From: an uncultured Dysosmobacter sp.
GTDB taxonomy: Bacteria; Bacillota; Clostridia; Oscillospirales; Oscillospiraceae
Reading direction: 5' to 3'
DNA length: 64,000 nt
Assembly: GCF_947631635.1 (NCBI RefSeq)
Contig: NZ_CANRMB010000001.1
Location: forward strand, 186,001 to 250,000
Shown here: positions 61,000 through 64,000 of the stretch, in pieces
Numbering within the stretch: the stretch's first letter is position 1
Layout of the letters: every line of letters begins with the position of its first letter
Notes under the pieces: model-generated
The model's input: the letters and a program-made list of their open reading frames with translations, nothing else
What the model was told of the DNA's origin: nothing
Databases searched by the model: none
Position numbers and translations under genes: made by a program

Positions 61000-63303
61000 T
61001 TGAAGACAGGACTTGTCACTTTTTACCACATCCACCATTATGGGGCCCTGCTGCAGGCGGCGGCCACGGAGCGGGCGGTGGAATCCCTGGGCGGCCAGTG
61101 TGAGATCATTGATTATTATGTCAACCAAAACAACGACCTGTTCCGAAAGCCCACGGGCATCGGCAGCGCTGCCGCCGACGCGCACACCGCCCTGCACTAC
61201 AGGCCTCTGAAGGCCCGCTACCAGCGGTTCGAGCAGTTTGCGAAGGACCATCTGCGCATCTCCGCCCACCGCTTTGAGAGCCTGGAGGAGCTGCGGAGCG
61301 CCCAGCTGCCCTATGATCTGATCCTCTCCGGCAGCGACCAGATCTGGAATCCCAAGATCTTTCCGGACGGGCATTTTGATCCGGTGTTCTTCGGCGCGTT
61401 TTCCCAGCGGCGCAAGATCGCCTACGCGCCCTCCTTCGGCGTCCCCCACATCCCGGAGGGGATGGAGGAGGAGCTGCGGGGCTATTTGAAGCAGTTCTCC
61501 CATATCTCCGTTCGGGAGAGGCAGGGCCAGACCATCGTCAGGGACATCACCGGACAGGAGGTCCCGGTGGTGCTGGACCCCACGCTGCTGCTGACGCGGG
61601 AGCAGTGGAGCGCCATGGCGGCGCCGCCGGACCTGTCCGGGGGATATATCCTCTGCTACTGTATCAGCAGGCCCGGCGCCCTGGCTCCCTATATCCACCA
61701 GCTGGCGGAGCGGACGGGGCTGCCGGTGGTGCAGCTGTGCGGCATCCGGCAGCGGGTCCACCCTAAGGCCAGATGCGTGCTGGACGCCGGACCGGCGGAG
61801 TTTCTGGGCCTGTTCCAGCACGCCAGCTATGTCTGCACCAACTCCTTCCACGGGACCGTGTTCTCCGTCCAGTTCCAAAAGCCCTTCTTCACCGCTGTGG
61901 CGCCCGGCGAGCTGGCGGAGCCGGAGAGCTCCCGGACCTTCAGCATCCTCAGCCGCCTGGGTCTGGCAGACCGCATCATCGGCAAGGGCGACACCGCGGA
62001 ACTGGATGGGACCGTGGACTGGGCGGCGGTGGACCGGCGGCTTTGCGGGGCGCGGCAGTCCTCGCTGGACTATCTCCGCGCCGCCCTGACAGGGGAGCCC
62101 TGTGAAGCGGCCCCGCCTGCCGGGGAGCCTGCGGCGGACGGCGCGCCTGTTCTGGCGAACCACACCCACTGCACCGGCTGCGGCGCCTGCGCCAGCGGCT
62201 GTCCCAAAGACGCCATCTCCATGGAGCGGGACAAGGAGGGCTTTGCCTATCCCGTGGCCGATTTGGAGAAGTGCATTCACTGCGGCCATTGTACCGCCAT
62301 CTGCCCCATCCTGCGGGAGCGGGAGCCGCATCCCCTGCCGGCGGCCTATGCCGCCTGGAACCGGGACGAGGGTGTGCGCAAGGACTCCACCTCCGGCGGC
62401 GCGTTTACCGCGTTGGCGGACTATGTGCTGGAGGGGGGCGGCATCGTGTTTGGCGCGGCCTTCGACGGCAGGCAGCTCCTGCGCCATGCGGCCTGCTTCC
62501 GGAAGGAGGACCTGTGGCGGCTTCGGGGGGCCAAATATGTCCAGAGCGACCTGGGGGAGACCTTCCGGGAGGTCCGGACCGCCCTGGAGAGCCGGACCGT
62601 GCTGTTTTCCGGCACGCCCTGCCAGGTGGACGGCCTGTACCGCTATCTGGGCTGCCGCCCTGAAAATCTGATCACCTGCGACCTGGTGTGCCACGGCGTG
62701 CCCTCCCCCGGCGTGTGGGAGGATATGGCCCGCTCCATCGAGCGGCGCAAGCGCCAGGGACTGCAGGCGGTGCGGTTCCGCAACAAGGTCACCGGCTGGA
62801 AGGACAGCCACTTCACCGTCGTGTATGACGACGGCAGCGTGGATTCCGCCCCCCTGTTCCGCACGGAATACGGCCGGGCCTTCGGCAGGGCGCTGTTCCT
62901 GCGGCCCAGTTGCCACCACTGCGCCTACACCAATCTGAACCGCCCCGGCGATTTCACTTTGGGGGACTTCTGGGGCCTGCGGCCGGACGAGCTGCCGGAA
63001 CAGCAGGAGAAGGGTATCAATCTGCTGCTGGTGAACACGGCCCACGGCAGCCACATCTTTGACCAGCTGCCCCTGAGCCGGCAGGCATTTCCCATTGAAC
63101 GGGCCATCGCCGGAAACCCCCGGCTGGCGTCGCCCATCGAGCAGCCCCCTGACCGGACGGCATTCTTCGCGGCCTATGCGCTGGAGCCTTTTGAGCAGGT
63201 GCGGAAGAAGTTCTGCGCCCTGCCGCCCCTGCCTGTACGGGCAGCGGGAAAGCTTCTGTCCCCGGAGGTCAAGGCAAAGCTCCGAAAAAAGCTCAAAAAA
63301 TGA
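61000..63303 (+). CDS. Polysaccharide pyruvyl transferase fused to an FrhB-type Fe-S oxidoreductase
   Basis: 767-residue bifunctional protein starting at TTG after GGAAAGGGAG. Residues 1 to about 370 match polysaccharide pyruvyl transferases (LVTFYHIHHYGALLQAAAT, SGSDQIWNP, NSFHGTVFSVQF). Residues from about 385 have two [4Fe-4S] motifs (CTGCGACASGCP and CIHCGHCTAICP). The coenzyme F420 hydrogenase beta-subunit domains follow (DSTSGGAFTALADYVLE, LFSGTPCQVDGLYRYLG, CDLVCHGVPSPGVWEDM). Both parts occur in surface-glycan clusters, usually as separate genes. No other glycan gene is present here. Reaction unknown. Confidence 0.92.
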   Translation: MKTGLVTFYHIHHYGALLQAAATERAVESLGGQCEIIDYYVNQNNDLFRKPTGIGSAAADAHTALHYRPLKARYQRFEQFAKDHLRISAHRFESLEELRSAQLPYDLILSGSDQIWNPKIFPDGHFDPVFFGAFSQRRKIAYAPSFGVPHIPEGMEEELRGYLKQFSHISVRERQGQTIVRDITGQEVPVVLDPTLLLTREQWSAMAAPPDLSGGYILCYCISRPGALAPYIHQLAERTGLPVVQLCGIRQRVHPKARCVLDAGPAEFLGLFQHASYVCTNSFHGTVFSVQFQKPFFTAVAPGELAEPESSRTFSILSRLGLADRIIGKGDTAELDGTVDWAAVDRRLCGARQSSLDYLRAALTGEPCEAAPPAGEPAADGAPVLANHTHCTGCGACASGCPKDAISMERDKEGFAYPVADLEKCIHCGHCTAICPILREREPHPLPAAYAAWNRDEGVRKDSTSGGAFTALADYVLEGGGIVFGAAFDGRQLLRHAACFRKEDLWRLRGAKYVQSDLGETFREVRTALESRTVLFSGTPCQVDGLYRYLGCRPENLITCDLVCHGVPSPGVWEDMARSIERRKRQGLQAVRFRNKVTGWKDSHFTVVYDDGSVDSAPLFRTEYGRAFGRALFLRPSCHHCAYTNLNRPGDFTLGDFWGLRPDELPEQQEKGINLLLVNTAHGSHIFDQLPLSRQAFPIERAIAGNPRLASPIEQPPDRTAFFAAYALEPFEQVRKKFCALPPLPVRAAGKLLSPEVKAKLRKKLKK

Positions 63304-63304
63304 G

Positions 63305-63346
63305 AAACGCTCCCGCGTCCGCACCGGCGGACACGGGAGCGTTTTT
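63305..63346. terminator. Terminator between convergent genes
   Basis: Stem AAACGCTCCCG-C-GTCCG / CGGAC-AC-GGGAGCGTTT followed by TTG; serves the fusion gene and queT. Confidence 0.9.
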
Positions 63347-63353
63347 GATAGGC

Positions 63354-63872
63354 TCAGACCCGGGCGGAAAGGTGGCCGCGAAGAGCGGGGACCCGGGGCA
63401 GAAGCGCCAGCAGGAGCAGGCCCAGCACATAGCAGGCGATGGCTTCGCCCAGGCCCACAGTAAAGGCGTTGTAGGCGAACAGCCCCAGGAAGGCGCCGGA
63501 AAAGCCCGCCTCGTACCAGGCGATCATGGCGCCGATGATGACGGCGTTGCAGAGCACCGGAGGCAGGGGGGCCAGCCACTTGTTGGGCATCCGGCGGGTC
63601 CACAGGGCCGCCAGCAGAGTGGCCAGAGAGCCGAAGATGATATCCAGCGGCCCGACGGTGCTCATGAGATTGGTGACAAGACAGCCGACGAACAGACCGG
63701 GGATGGCCTCCGGCAGAAAGAAGGGGAGGACCGTCAGAGCCTCGGAGAAGCGGCACTGGATAGGACCGTAGGCGATGCCGAACACAGAGGCAAACAGGGA
63801 GAGGACTGTGTAAAGGGCGGCGATGATGCCGGCGGTGGCCAGCTGGCGGGTGGTGAATTTGGATCCGGACAT
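63354..63872 (-). CDS. queT: QueT family queuosine-precursor transporter
   Basis: 172-residue membrane protein of the QueT family (formerly DUF988), an S-component of energy-coupling-factor importers for queuosine precursors. The hallmarks are TTRQLATAGIIAALYTVLSL, AYGPIQCRFSEALTVLPFFLPEAIPGLFVGCLVTN and a string of hydrophobic helices. The start ATG at 63872 has GGAGGTC upstream. The 5' leader carries an attenuator-like hairpin. Confidence 0.92.
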   Translation of the reverse strand: MSGSKFTTRQLATAGIIAALYTVLSLFASVFGIAYGPIQCRFSEALTVLPFFLPEAIPGLFVGCLVTNLMSTVGPLDIIFGSLATLLAALWTRRMPNKWLAPLPPVLCNAVIIGAMIAWYEAGFSGAFLGLFAYNAFTVGLGEAIACYVLGLLLLALLPRVPALRGHLSARV

Positions 63873-63922
63873 GAAAAAAGACCTCCTTCTGATGTGTTGG
63901 AGGTCATTTTTGCGAAAAGGGC

Positions 63923-64000
63923 AAAAAGCGCAGGGTAAGGCCCGCGCAGCCTCCATTTTTTTGTTTAGAGAACGGCAAACCCATCTGGTTTTGCCGAACG
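63923..64000 (-). promoter_or_regulatory. Structured leader of queT with terminator hairpin
   Basis: On the minus strand the leader has a stem CGGCAAA / TTTGCCG near the window edge. An intrinsic terminator GCGCGGG-CCTTAC-CCTGCGC (63928-63947) with TTTTTG follows, about 50 nt before the ATG. queT genes are often preQ1-riboswitch controlled, but no preQ1 consensus was recognised. The aptamer, if any, may extend beyond the edge. Confidence 0.5.

Noticed and set aside
60457-63756. Minus-strand open frame of 1099 codons
   Set aside because: It is antisense to dCMP deaminase and the pyruvyltransferase-FrhB gene, both with clear motifs. The frame stays open because of high GC codon bias; its composition (Gly/Gln/His/Val-rich) matches no protein family.
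63873-64000. preQ1 riboswitch
   Set aside because: No match by eye to preQ1-I or preQ1-II consensus; only a terminator and a simple stem are visible.

Overview
The window is high-GC (about 60% by eye), dense, and organised into short operons. The gene content suggests an anaerobic gut Clostridium-type Firmicute, most likely Oscillospiraceae in the Flavonifractor / Lawsonibacter / Oscillibacter neighbourhood. The pointers are T-box leaders, strong Shine-Dalgarno sites, a CBS-containing Mn pyrophosphatase, type III glutamine synthetase, a branched-chain 2-oxoacid:ferredoxin oxidoreductase, and ECF-sigma and BlaI/BlaR1 signalling. The species is inference. No rRNA, tRNA, CRISPR array, phage or complete transposase gene was seen.

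Layout. 1-7310 (minus) holds two operons of the same family of amino-acid/small-molecule ABC importers (lipoprotein, permease, ATPase). The first has a T-box leader with a Trp specifier and an embedded FAH-family hydrolase. The second follows a short leader ORF with aromatic codons and an intrinsic terminator. 7450-13230 (plus) holds pyrG, an M24 peptidase, a TipAS-like gene broken by a palindromic MITE, and Mn-PPase. 13233-15367 (minus) is a YtrA-type GntR/ABC-2 cassette. 15458-20541 (plus) holds an LRR protein, a VWA-like metallopeptidase, a MoxR AAA ATPase, a NifU domain protein and an acetyltransferase. Then come htpG, small genes, ilvE and a Vor-type ketoacid oxidoreductase operon with a divergent FadR-type regulator.

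29676-38112 (minus) carries the whole shikimate pathway plus the Phe and Tyr branches as one operon: aroF-tyrA-aroB-aroA-aroC-pheA-aroEK-aroQ. It is headed by a Phe/Tyr-rich leader peptide and a textbook terminator/antiterminator. 38184-46794 holds a phospholipase C-like protein, an LrgA/LrgB pair, glnN, asnB under an Asn T-box, and a BlaR1/BlaI pair. 46858-57765 holds purB-X-purA, a DUF1846 protein, an unknown protein, tex, and an ECF sigma/anti-sigma operon. 57855-64000 holds an NSS transporter, an XdhC-like protein, dCMP deaminase, a pyruvyltransferase-FrhB fusion and QueT.

Two themes stand out. (1) Three loci for aromatic amino acids are each controlled by premature termination but through different sensors: a tRNA-Trp T-box, an aromatic leader peptide ahead of a transporter, and a Phe/Tyr leader peptide ahead of the biosynthetic operon. 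(2) Small palindrome-rich elements sit at or next to gene 3' ends. There are exact-period tandem arrays (186 bp and 167 bp) that each duplicate the end of the adjacent gene together with a hairpin module, plus MITE-like elements, one of which splits a gene at a TA dinucleotide.
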